Below are positions 18,851-27,812 of a stretch of 64,000 nt of DNA, piece by piece. The notes beneath the pieces were generated by a model, which had not been told where the DNA came from, searched no databases, and worked only from the letters and a program-made list of their open reading frames with translations. Each line of letters begins with the position of its first letter. The stretch's first letter is position 1. A program made the translations under genes and the position numbers. The DNA is from CAZJLP01 sp964546955. Its GTDB lineage: Bacteria > Verrucomicrobiota > Verrucomicrobiia > Opitutales > Opitutaceae. The stretch is from positions 22,044 through 86,043 of the forward strand of contig CAZJLP010000014.1 of NCBI GenBank assembly GCA_964546955.1. Reading direction: 5' to 3'.

Positions 18851-19837
18851 TCAGGCTTCTGCTTCGGGTTCGCTTTGGGCAGTGTCCTGCAGCGGCTTCG
18901 GCTTCAACGTCACCTTGAATGGCTTTTTCCCTGCGGGCTGGCCGAAGATTGCGTCCATCAACTTTTCTTCTGGGGTCTTTTCGTGAAGTTCGCCAGGGGA
19001 GAAATTACGCGGCAGCGTTCGGTCGGTTCTGGCAGCAAAGGGACTCGTACGCAGCCGAGCCTCCGACGCTTCGAGCGCGGCCGCCGCCTCTCCTAGGAAC
19101 AGATCGATCGAATGATGCAGCGGTCCCACGAGTAGCGCGTAGAGCGACGCGAGCTGCCCGGCGGCGTCTTCGTCAGACTGGCGAAGGTCGCCGATCAAAC
19201 GGAGCACGTCTTCGAGTTGCGCCATCGCGCGCAATGTCGCCAGCAGAAGATCGGCCTCGTCGGTCGGCTGTCCCGGTCGAAAGACTTCCACCAGGGCATC
19301 GGGATCGCGCAGCATTGACAGAAAGTAAGCGCGGCGTTCGCCGTTTTCCGTGTGGGGCGAACCGAGGCGGGCCACGGCCGACACGTCCTCGGAAAAGAAG
19401 GCTTCGCCGACGAGGGCCAGCACCCGGTAGTACTCGTCCAACGCAAACGGCGCAGCGGCCCGGTGCTCCGTCCAGCGACCGCCCAAATGCCGTCGAAGCC
19501 TCTTGGGCAGGTCGTTCTTCAGCTTCACCAGCGCAAAGCTCAAATAGTTCACGTCGGCGAGCATATCCTGGTCGGGAGCGTGGACCGGACGTTCCGTCAC
19601 GAATCCCGCGTAGATCGAAAACTCAAGAAGGCTGTGGTAAAATAGAAGGTGCCTGAGTTGTTCGCGGGCCCACTCCAGCATCTGGCGGCTGATCCCGGGA
19701 GATGCCTCCGCCGATGGACGCGCGAGAGCATTCTGCGCCTCGGGGTTGGCAAGAATCTCTTGTAATCGGGCGATATCGATCAACGTGGGCCCGTAACGGC
19801 CGGTCAAATACGCGGTATTGGCCTCGGCGGTGGTCAT
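18851..19837 (-). CDS. Unknown cytoplasmic helical protein, last gene of the kinase-like cluster
   Basis: 328 residues, no signal peptide, predicted largely helical, with a low-complexity charged C-terminus (KKPFKVTLKPKP then an acidic tail). Conserved-looking text includes LLFYHSLLEFSIYAGFVTERP and VNYLSFALVKLKNDLPKRLRRHLGG. I recognise no family. Its ATG overlaps the stop of the alpha/beta-hydrolase gene (ATGA), so the two are almost certainly made together. This ties it to the 18.8-26.7 kb cluster. Confidence 0.8.
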   Translation of the reverse strand: MTTAEANTAYLTGRYGPTLIDIARLQEILANPEAQNALARPSAEASPGISRQMLEWAREQLRHLLFYHSLLEFSIYAGFVTERPVHAPDQDMLADVNYLSFALVKLKNDLPKRLRRHLGGRWTEHRAAAPFALDEYYRVLALVGEAFFSEDVSAVARLGSPHTENGERRAYFLSMLRDPDALVEVFRPGQPTDEADLLLATLRAMAQLEDVLRLIGDLRQSDEDAAGQLASLYALLVGPLHHSIDLFLGEAAAALEASEARLRTSPFAARTDRTLPRNFSPGELHEKTPEEKLMDAIFGQPAGKKPFKVTLKPKPLQDTAQSEPEAEA

Positions 19838-20652
19838 CGAAGAGCCTTGAGCACGTGATCAACGGGAATGTCGTAGCCATCGACGGGCTTGCAGAGGCCG
19901 CTATGGGTCCGCGCCGGCACCCGCTCCGCCGTCGGGTCTTCCAAAAAACGCTGATTCGTTACAACGGGATCGGAGATCGCCCAAACGACTGAGCGCGCCT
20001 TGACGTATTCCGCCGGGCGCGCCGCGAACACCAGGGCTTTTTCCGACTCCGACAGCAAGGTCTTCAGGAAAGGGGAGTCCGGGTCGAGGTCGCGGATCGA
20101 CTGATAACGCAATTGCAGCAGGCCCCCGATCAAGCCGCCGAGGAATGGCAGGTTCGCAAAGAGCGCGGCGCCGAGCTTGGCGCCGTTGGCGCCCTTATGT
20201 GCGGGGGCGAACAGAACGAGCTGAATCGCGGCGGTCCAGGGATCGCCATTCCGATGGTGTTCAATCACTGCTTGTCGCGCCACGGCGGCCCCCAACGAAT
20301 GAGCGACCAAGGTGAGTCGCGTAAATCGAAAAGCTGGAGGCCGCACGGCATACTGATACTGGCTCGCGTTGACGAACGTGGCCGGTGATTTCCACAGGCG
20401 ATCGATCGCGTGATATAATTCGACCCCGCTTTCCTCCGCGCCCTGGCGCAGGCTGTCATAGCCATAGAAAAGCAGATCGACGCCAGCGGATTCGGTCTTC
20501 TGCAGCAGGCCGAAAGGGAATCGGTCCCACGTGGTCTGCGGCGCGCCATTGAAGCCATGCACAAAAACGACCAAGTGCCCCGCCGGCTGCAGCGACCAAA
20601 ACCCCAGACTTTGACGACCGAGAATCGAGGGACAGGGTGGTGTGTGCGTCAT
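19834..20652 (-). CDS. Alpha/beta-hydrolase, lipase/DUF676-like
   Basis: 272 residues from the ATG at 20652 (a GTG at 20688 is an alternative). The oxyanion-loop motif VVFVHGFNGAP, the nucleophile elbow AHSLGA (Ser about residue 119) and a late His in DIPVDHVLKAL make a complete serine-hydrolase triad plausible, with Asp in the DPVV or DPT region. The closest fold is PGAP1/DUF676-type lipases and esterases. No signal peptide is visible. It is coupled to the unknown 328-residue gene, and the kinase-like gene ends 134 bp upstream. Substrate unknown. Confidence 0.82.
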   Translation of the reverse strand: MTHTPPCPSILGRQSLGFWSLQPAGHLVVFVHGFNGAPQTTWDRFPFGLLQKTESAGVDLLFYGYDSLRQGAEESGVELYHAIDRLWKSPATFVNASQYQYAVRPPAFRFTRLTLVAHSLGAAVARQAVIEHHRNGDPWTAAIQLVLFAPAHKGANGAKLGAALFANLPFLGGLIGGLLQLRYQSIRDLDPDSPFLKTLLSESEKALVFAARPAEYVKARSVVWAISDPVVTNQRFLEDPTAERVPARTHSGLCKPVDGYDIPVDHVLKALR

Positions 20653-20786
20653 GGAGGCGCGTGAGCTAGGCGCAGTCCCCAATCCCACGGCAAGCTCATG
20701 ACTAACCCAGTTGCTTCACCAAGCGCAAGAGCCGCGCGAGTCGGTACTGGGCCATTACGACTACCCACGAATTGGGGGGTGTTCGG

Positions 20787-23700
20787 TCAGCGTGGCAGCG
20801 GCGGAAGCGAGCGCAGGTTCTCAAAGCCGGGAAAAGCTTCCGCCACAAGATCGAGGTCGAGGTGCTTGCCGAGCCACTGGCCGGTCACGGGGTTGAAACG
20901 GATGTAACGTCCATCGCACTCGAGCATTTTCGCCATGAAAAAACGCGAATCGGGATAGAGATGCTTCCCCTGCCCCAGGATCGCCTCCGCATCGGCGGGA
21001 AGCGCCGCATTCTCCAAACTGTAGATGCGCCTGTTTCTGAGAAATCCACCCATGGGAGCAGTCGGGGCAGCTTCGAGATCGGCGACCAACTGCATCCCCG
21101 CGGCTTCGTCGAGGAGGTTATGGCTCCAGGACACAATCCGCTCGTGGTCGATGACCGCAGCTTCCCACACATCGCCGTTCTTTATGAAGCAAACGTTGCC
21201 CAAATGACCGTCCTCCCAGATCAGATTTTTGTCGGCGAGATCCCGAAACAACTTGAGCAACGCCCGTTGATGCTCCCGCGGCATGCGTCCACCCACGATA
21301 TGCGCGAAACAGTCCGCCTCCATTGCCGTGCTTCCCCAGTCGGCGCTTTGACGGACAGCCCCCTGATAGCTGTACGTGCGAGAGGCAGCCGGCAAACGGG
21401 CCTGGACCACATAGGGAAAGTTTCCACCCGTCTCACCGCCCCACAGCTGCAGATTTTTGATCCCATGCTGGTTCAGCAACAAAGCGGTCCTGCGCTGGCG
21501 CTCGACCAGCGCGGCACCTTTGGCCCCTCCCTCCTTCATCACTTTGATCACGAGAGGAGTGTCCGCCGCCATGTCTCCCGGAAACCAATTACAGACGGCC
21601 TTGGGATCGCCACGATATTCGTAGACCACCGCATGTTCTCCGACGCCAAGCCGACGCCCCACCGCGATCTGCTGGCCGGAGGGAAGGCGGATGGTGCCGC
21701 CGGTGGCCGCGGGGAAACCGTGCGGCACTTCCGGAAGCCGCGGGAGCAGCAACGTCGAATTGCTGGGCATCGTGGAAGAAAGAGGTGTTTCGACCGGTGC
21801 AGGCACGGGGAGCTTCGGGCGGGCAAGTCCGAGCTCCCGCTGCAAAATTCGCTCGGTCATGCGAGCCGCAGTCATTTCATCGATCGCAAGGGTCCGAATC
21901 CGCTCGAGCCGGCGCAGGTGGGGCTCCAGGGCCCGATCGACCGCCAACACCCGCCGATGCAGATCGGTGACGCGTCGTAACGGATCGACCTGCGCCAGGC
22001 GGGCTTCAGCGAGACCGGCGGCATAGGCCAGCTTTTGCTCGGTCGCCAGCGCGGCGAACACCGGCAGTTTTCCCCTCTCCACCGAAGAGACGATCGCCTG
22101 CAGGTTGGCCATCGCGGCGGCATCGTGCACCGCGGCGGTGAAACGTATCCACTCGCTCGCGACAGCCAGAGTCGAACCGATCAATCCGATCGCCACCGCA
22201 ATGCCCGGTGTCCGCCGGGCTTCGGCGATCGCCATCCGCCGGGGCCCCAAAACCGCATAGGAGCCGAGCGCGAACTCGAGATCCTTGCGACCTGCCCACC
22301 AATTCGGCACATCCTCGAACAAGGTCTTCCCGAGGAACGCGCCCGAAACGAACAAACTCACTCCACGGAAAAAGACGGTGCTGGGCGCGAAGAAGACGAG
22401 GGTCGAACTCACGAGCACAATATCCGTCTCGATTTTGGTGAGCGCTCGATTGGCAAAATGCTCGTTCGCGATCGCCTTGACGCCACCCAGCCGACCGATC
22501 GCGAAAGGATTCGGCTCCCAACCCGCCCCATTCGCCGTTCGCCTTAGCATGTGCGGGCGCAACCAGGCGGCGATGGACTCGAAGCCGGTCCCCGTCAGCT
22601 CGAGGAGCTTTATCATCTCGTCGTCCTTAATGCCTTCCGCCGCGACCAGAGCCGCATCCATCGCGTCAACGTAGGTCGTCAGGGCCGCCGTCGTGGCTTT
22701 GATCATCCAGGCGCGCCTGGCTTCGCCCGGCGGGTACGCCCGATTCAGAAAGGCCTCATCATAGACGCTGCTGAACGGGACCATCTGTTGATAGAGGGAT
22801 TCGACGGGATGCGGCACCGGGATGTTCGCAAGGGGATTGGTGGAATCCGCCATCGCAGGCCGCGCCAGATCGTAGAATTGCTGCAGGGCCGATGGATCGG
22901 TTTGGGCGCGTTGCTGCAGGGCCCTGATTTCGTCGCGCATGGGCGCGAGTAGCCGGACGTAAGCCCGGCGCAGCATCAGCATCGCGGCGTAGTCGCCCAT
23001 ATAGATCGGAATCTCCTGGTTCCCGTGAGCGATGTGCCGGTAGGCAAACCGGCCGAGCGAAGTGCCCTCGCGCGGCTGGCCCGGCGGCGCCTTCTTTTTC
23101 GAGAGACGCTCGGCTTCCTGCAGCCAATGATCCCAATACGCCTCGACAGCGGCGGGGCTTTGCTCGATGCCGACGCCGGCGGCCTGCTCCATTAGCACCG
23201 CGCCATCGCGGGGCAGAAGCGCCAGGATGCTGGCCCCGTTTTCGATCACTTCGTCCACCACCCCTTCCGTTGGCGGAAGCTCGCCATTCCGTGAGACGAC
23301 GCGGATTACCGGAGATTCATAAAGCAGCGCATCGGTCGGCGAACGCCGCAGAAGCAGAGACGGCTCCCCGGCCACCGGCCAGGGTTGCTGGTTCTTGAAA
23401 ACGACGCATTCCAACGCCTCTAGGCCACACGCGGCGTTCACGCGCGCCCGTACCTGAAAGCGGTCGTGCAGGAAAACGGTTTGAACCGGGTCGCTGTTAT
23501 CTTCCCCGAGCGGTCGAACGACTTCAAGGGCGGCCGACACGTTGCCCCTGCCCTCCAGCCATTCCACCGCGAGGTTATTCAGCGTGAACCGTTTCACTCC
23601 CGCATGGATGCCGGGCCCAAGCGTCGCGCGGATCAACGCGGCATCCGCCACGGCGAGCGTTTCGCTGTCCTTGCGTTCCAGCAGCGACGTCGCCTGCCGC

Positions 23701-24941
23701 CGCGCCTCCCGCCAAGGGACGTCCAATTCGCGAATGTAGGGCTCCTCGAATTCCTCCGAATCGACGTCCAGCAGCGTGTAGGTGATTCCGGCATCTGCGG
23801 ACCTCACGGACGGCGCTCGCCCCGTCTTGAACAAGCCAAAGCCATACACGACCAATACGCGGTCATTTTCTCCCCAGCCTTCGGCATACTCCCGGCTGAA
23901 GATGCCACGCCAGTATTGTTCGGCCTTTCGGCCTCCGTCGAGACGCCCGACCCGCAACACCACCTGCTTAGGCAAAACCTGAATTTCCGGATATTTCCCA
24001 CTCTCCTCGCTGGGCGCCCCTACTGTGATCCGCATGGCCAGGAGCGGCTTGATCCGTTCCGAAAGACGCAAGTCCGGCAGTTTGTCGCGCAATACGACCG
24101 TGGGAACTCTCAGCTGCAAGCCAGCCAGAAACGAATCGAGGGACGATGCACCGCCCGCTCCATTTGGCCCGACCGATTCGAGATGCGTTTCCACGATCCG
24201 TCCCAGACGTTCCGGAGCCCCCGCACGCGCCGCGAGCCGCGCTGCTTCCCTACGCGCCAGGACCAAATCGCGGAGCACCTGTCGGGCGGAGGCGAGACGA
24301 TGCGCGGTCGCCAGCAGCGCCTGCTCGGACGAGTCGAGCAATCGCCGCTCCTCTTCGCCGACCGGGGCCGCCGCCGCGGCGAGGAGTGTCGCCCGCTCCG
24401 TCGGCGTGACGTCTGTACGGCGGGCGATGTCCTCGGCCACGCGGGCCCACGACTCGCCGATCCGACGGACGTCCCCGTCCGCGCGAGCCTGGGCGAGGCC
24501 GATCGACCTCACCGCATCGGTCAGATCGATATCCCACGCGGAGACGACGGCATCTTCAAACAGACGGTCCGCTTCGTCGCCAAATTGCTGAAAAGTGATG
24601 ACTCGGCGCTTCAGCTCGTCGGCGAGGGCCACCAGGCGGCGATCCGCGCGCGCCAGGACTTGGAATGCCCGCGATACTTCGGTCATGACCTCGGTTTCGG
24701 GCATCGCGTGCCCGCTCCGATGCCTGACCTGGCCGACGAATTCATTTCGCCAGCGATGGGACGCTTGCGCGACTGACGTTTCCAACGTGCTCAAGGCAGC
24801 TTTGGTTTCACGACGCAACGTTTCGCCGGGATCATCCTGGCCTCGCAGCGTCGCGATCGGAACCAGCGTTAACGAGGACACAAGGCACAACGCGAAGACT
24901 CGCACGCGTAGTCCGAAACGCCGCCGGTGGATCATTGTCAT
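20787..24941 (-). CDS. Large exported or membrane protein with C-terminal protein-kinase-like domain
   Basis: 1384 residues. The N-terminus has a signal-peptide-like stretch (VRVFALCLVSSLTLVPIATLRGQ). About 800 residues follow that I cannot assign, mostly helical with a coiled-coil-like start. Two hydrophobic segments lie at about 847-875 (STLVFFAPSTVFF...) and 914-930 (VAIGLIGSTLAVASEW). The C-terminus (about 1085-1340) has kinase-fold landmarks: a Gly-rich loop GVGEHAVVYEY, the Lys strand VIKVMKEGG, a catalytic-loop D-x4-N in EDGHLGNVCF (about 1243-1250) and a metal Asp in IDHERIV (about 1267). The key residues are all present. The topology is puzzling, since a cleaved signal plus a two-helix hairpin would leave the kinase outside the cytoplasm. 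It lies 12 bp after the 580-residue gene. Confidence 0.78.
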   Translation of the reverse strand: MTMIHRRRFGLRVRVFALCLVSSLTLVPIATLRGQDDPGETLRRETKAALSTLETSVAQASHRWRNEFVGQVRHRSGHAMPETEVMTEVSRAFQVLARADRRLVALADELKRRVITFQQFGDEADRLFEDAVVSAWDIDLTDAVRSIGLAQARADGDVRRIGESWARVAEDIARRTDVTPTERATLLAAAAAPVGEEERRLLDSSEQALLATAHRLASARQVLRDLVLARREAARLAARAGAPERLGRIVETHLESVGPNGAGGASSLDSFLAGLQLRVPTVVLRDKLPDLRLSERIKPLLAMRITVGAPSEESGKYPEIQVLPKQVVLRVGRLDGGRKAEQYWRGIFSREYAEGWGENDRVLVVYGFGLFKTGRAPSVRSADAGITYTLLDVDSEEFEEPYIRELDVPWREARRQATSLLERKDSETLAVADAALIRATLGPGIHAGVKRFTLNNLAVEWLEGRGNVSAALEVVRPLGEDNSDPVQTVFLHDRFQVRARVNAACGLEALECVVFKNQQPWPVAGEPSLLLRRSPTDALLYESPVIRVVSRNGELPPTEGVVDEVIENGASILALLPRDGAVLMEQAAGVGIEQSPAAVEAYWDHWLQEAERLSKKKAPPGQPREGTSLGRFAYRHIAHGNQEIPIYMGDYAAMLMLRRAYVRLLAPMRDEIRALQQRAQTDPSALQQFYDLARPAMADSTNPLANIPVPHPVESLYQQMVPFSSVYDEAFLNRAYPPGEARRAWMIKATTAALTTYVDAMDAALVAAEGIKDDEMIKLLELTGTGFESIAAWLRPHMLRRTANGAGWEPNPFAIGRLGGVKAIANEHFANRALTKIETDIVLVSSTLVFFAPSTVFFRGVSLFVSGAFLGKTLFEDVPNWWAGRKDLEFALGSYAVLGPRRMAIAEARRTPGIAVAIGLIGSTLAVASEWIRFTAAVHDAAAMANLQAIVSSVERGKLPVFAALATEQKLAYAAGLAEARLAQVDPLRRVTDLHRRVLAVDRALEPHLRRLERIRTLAIDEMTAARMTERILQRELGLARPKLPVPAPVETPLSSTMPSNSTLLLPRLPEVPHGFPAATGGTIRLPSGQQIAVGRRLGVGEHAVVYEYRGDPKAVCNWFPGDMAADTPLVIKVMKEGGAKGAALVERQRRTALLLNQHGIKNLQLWGGETGGNFPYVVQARLPAASRTYSYQGAVRQSADWGSTAMEADCFAHIVGGRMPREHQRALLKLFRDLADKNLIWEDGHLGNVCFIKNGDVWEAAVIDHERIVSWSHNLLDEAAGMQLVADLEAAPTAPMGGFLRNRRIYSLENAALPADAEAILGQGKHLYPDSRFFMAKMLECDGRYIRFNPVTGQWLGKHLDLDLVAEAFPGFENLRSLPPLPR

Positions 24942-24953
24942 GGTGAAAAGGGG

Positions 24954-26696
24954 TCAGGGCGCTGCAGACGGGGTGTCCCAAAGCTCGAGGAAAACACCAT
25001 CGCCTCGGTTGGCTTTCGACGGATCGCGCTGTGTCCGACGGATCTCCGCGATACGCTCGATAATATCGTTGCCCGCACGCGCCTCGGTCGGAAGCTGGGA
25101 GCCCGCGAGCCCGATCAGTGCCTTCAACTGCACGATGTTGGAGAAGGCCAGCTCGCGCTGCCACCCACTCTGCTCCGGACTGCGCGCGGCATTATGTGAA
25201 AAACGGATCGCTTCATCGAGCAAAGCCTTGACCAAGGCGTTCAACTCCTCGGGCGACCCCCAGCCTGCTTCGGCCAAAGCGCGGCGGGCTACGTCCTTTT
25301 GCGGAGAAATTTTTTTTCCATCGCACAGGAGGTCTCGGAGTTCCTTGCGCGCGGCCCGCGCGGAATCCTCCCGCTGTGTCGCCCGCGCCTCGTCAGGCGA
25401 CGCGGAGGGCTTCAGAAGCTGCACCAGCAGCTTGAATGCGGCGTCGCGCAGATCGACGCGGTCAAACTTGCGCGGATTGGGACCGTCCGCCGTCCCATGA
25501 AGGTCCAGCAGCGCCTTGGCGAGGCGGGCCGCGATCGTGTCCGACACGTAGGTAGCCTCGCTCGCGGCCAGCGCGTCGATCGCCGCGGCGGCGGTTTCCG
25601 AAGAGTCCACGCAGAAATGACGGTGCAGGACACACGCGGGTTTGGCCCCGCGCCCCTGAGCCTGCAAGGCTTCGTAGTCCGCCGTGATTCGTTTCTTTTG
25701 TTCGCCGTCGTCCGTCGAGGCGAACCGCCGATGCAACGCCAAAAGCGCCGCGGGCTCATTGTGCCCCGATGACCCGGGCGAGGCGGCTTCGATCGACCGC
25801 ACCAGATGCGACAGGACCTCGCATCCTGTGAAGAAGATGACATCCGCCGGCTGATCTCCCTTCGGTTGGTCGCGGTGCCGCACCGTCGCCAAATCGAGCA
25901 GGAACACGAGCATGCTCAAAGCCGTGCGATCGAAGCCCGATCCCGACAAGCGGTAAGCTCGCTCACGGGCGACCGCCTCGAGCAATTTGCGATGCACATC
26001 CGTCAGGCTCGAGTCCTGGATGGCGTGCACCACGGGCATTCGCTTCACCATCAATTCTTTCATCGCCGCGATTGCTTCAGCCTGTCGGCGCTGCGCCCAA
26101 GAGGTTGCGTGACCATTCGCGTCCTGCACCGGCGGGTCCAGCAGCAAGCGAATGACCGCGCCTTCTTTTACGCCGGCCGGCTCCGGCGGCAGAGTGATAT
26201 CGTTGCGCCAAAGTCCGAGGGCCCCGGTCGGATCGCCCGCGCGCCGAGCCATAGCAAAATAGTTCCGGCTGCCCATGGCGATGCCGCTGAGCTGATCGCG
26301 ATTTGAAAAAAGGGCGCGCACATCCAAATCCGTATCGAGATCGGGAACTACCGCTTGAATCCAAAGACCGTTGATCGTCACATTTTCGCTCCGTTCGGCC
26401 CCAGAAGCGTCGAAAGCAATAATCGTATATTCGGGGCGCCCCTCCAGTGTGTTGAACGGCGCCGATGGGGTTCGCGCTCCCCTCTCGCCGACAACGATGC
26501 ACGAGATATAGGAACGCTTGCTCATCGGCTCTTCAAAAATCACAGCGGGAGCCAGTCGAACCCGAAGCACATCTCGGTTCTTAAGCCCCTCTGGACTGAG
26601 GTAGATTGTATCGGCAACGGCGACGAACGGACCGAGGCACAACCCCAGTCCCCCCACCCACCGCCAGAACGCGCCGGAAACGAACGTTCCAATCAT
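24954..26696 (-). CDS. Exported protein of unknown function, first gene of the kinase-like cluster
   Basis: 580 residues from the ATG that opens a good signal peptide (MIGTFVSGAFWRWVGGLGLC...VAVADT); a GTG 54 bp upstream is in frame but would bury it. An N-terminal beta-rich part (to about 190) is followed by a mostly helical region with scattered Cys. I recognise no family or catalytic motif. The stop lies 12 bp before the kinase-like gene, so the two are cotranscribed. It probably defines the promoter-proximal end of the four-gene cluster. Confidence 0.78.
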   Translation of the reverse strand: MIGTFVSGAFWRWVGGLGLCLGPFVAVADTIYLSPEGLKNRDVLRVRLAPAVIFEEPMSKRSYISCIVVGERGARTPSAPFNTLEGRPEYTIIAFDASGAERSENVTINGLWIQAVVPDLDTDLDVRALFSNRDQLSGIAMGSRNYFAMARRAGDPTGALGLWRNDITLPPEPAGVKEGAVIRLLLDPPVQDANGHATSWAQRRQAEAIAAMKELMVKRMPVVHAIQDSSLTDVHRKLLEAVARERAYRLSGSGFDRTALSMLVFLLDLATVRHRDQPKGDQPADVIFFTGCEVLSHLVRSIEAASPGSSGHNEPAALLALHRRFASTDDGEQKKRITADYEALQAQGRGAKPACVLHRHFCVDSSETAAAAIDALAASEATYVSDTIAARLAKALLDLHGTADGPNPRKFDRVDLRDAAFKLLVQLLKPSASPDEARATQREDSARAARKELRDLLCDGKKISPQKDVARRALAEAGWGSPEELNALVKALLDEAIRFSHNAARSPEQSGWQRELAFSNIVQLKALIGLAGSQLPTEARAGNDIIERIAEIRRTQRDPSKANRGDGVFLELWDTPSAAP

Positions 26697-27305
26697 TGAT
26701 CCCACCGTGGTTTCCGATCGCTCTGACCGCAACCCGATTCGTGGCACCACTCCGCGGTGGGGGATTCCCGAACCTTAAGCCGGCACGGCGCCGCCACACC
26801 GTACAACGTGGAGTCCGTGGTGTTTCGGACGGCCCCGAAAAGCGGGGCAGCCGGTCAACGTTCGACTTCGAGTCCCGTTCATGCTGCAACCAATCGTGAG
26901 CTTGAAAGAATCGCAAGAAGCCCATTGCGGGAGGGTCGCTCATTCCGCTCGACCTTTCAGTGAAGATTTCCTCGTGGCCGACGTCGGGGCGGCGCAGTCA
27001 TAGTTAGAAACATCGGCAGAGTCCGGGACCCTGCGATTGGCTCCTGCGAACAGTCAAGCGCAAGTCATCTTGTCTTCGCTCCGGTGGCCCAAACCGAGTG
27101 GCAAACGCAGGACTCGCGATGACCCGCGAAAAAAATCGTTAGGGGCAAAGTGGCCGCCTCACGCGTTTGGCTGCGTGGAGATGCGCGAACTATTTCTGCG
27201 GCCATCGCAAATCGATGCATCTGGTGCGGAGAGTTGCGCGTTGCTTCCCGTGTTGGTGAGAGAGCTCGAGTTAGCATTCCGCTGGCTCCCCCTTCCTCAC
27301 ACGCT
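26697..27305. other. Divergent intergenic interval, about 600 bp
   Basis: It separates the minus-strand kinase-like cluster from the plus-strand PEP-CTERM/DUF4331 operon and so should hold both promoters. Short frames here carry no recognisable domain. I see no convincing tRNA, riboswitch or repeat. Confidence 0.5.
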
Positions 27306-27812
27306 ATGAATACCCGACATCGCATCATCGGGCTGCTGGCGCTCGCGCTTTTGGCGGCCCTTCCAGTCCAGGCACAATTGATTGTGCAATCCTCCGTTTC
27401 GCCCATCGGCGGAATGTTTCGCTACGAGTATCGCATTTCCAACCAAACGTCCGCGGATTTCTCCATCGTGACACTGGGCGGCTTGGTCCCCCAGGCCGCC
27501 ACCGTGCAAGCCCTCGCCTCTCCAGCGGGCTTCTTGGCTTCATTCGATAGCGGGCTCGGCTTGCTCTCCTTCATCGAAGGGACGCAACCCTTTCTCGCCG
27601 GCCTCACCTCGGGAACTTTCAGCTTCGAAAGCGCATACGCGGCCGGACCAGGCACGTTTGAAGCCATCGACACCATGGGGGGGGCTGCCCTTGGCCAGGT
27701 CGCCTTTGTTCCCGCCACCGCCGTTCCCGAACCCTCCACCTATGCGCTCATCGGCGCGCTTCTCCTTTTAGGACTCGCGGCCCGTCGACGCTTCATCGCC
27801 TCAAAATCATGA
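27306..27812 (+). CDS. PEP-CTERM secreted protein
   Basis: 168 residues from the ATG directly before the signal peptide (MNTRHRIIGLLALALLAALPVQAQ); an in-frame start at 27150 would add about 52 unlikely residues. A short beta-rich body precedes the sorting tail (VPEPSTYALIG, hydrophobic helix, ARRRF). Its stop overlaps the ATG of the DUF4331 gene (ATGA), so the two are translationally coupled. Here the PEP-CTERM gene precedes its partner, whereas at 10.7 and 39.2 kb it follows. Confidence 0.88.
   Translation: MNTRHRIIGLLALALLAALPVQAQLIVQSSVSPIGGMFRYEYRISNQTSADFSIVTLGGLVPQAATVQALASPAGFLASFDSGLGLLSFIEGTQPFLAGLTSGTFSFESAYAAGPGTFEAIDTMGGAALGQVAFVPATAVPEPSTYALIGALLLLGLAARRRFIASKS

Noticed and set aside
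23466..24776. Plus-strand frame of 436 codons
   Set aside because: Antisense to the kinase-like gene. The reverse strand carries a signal peptide and operon spacing, and this frame has neither.
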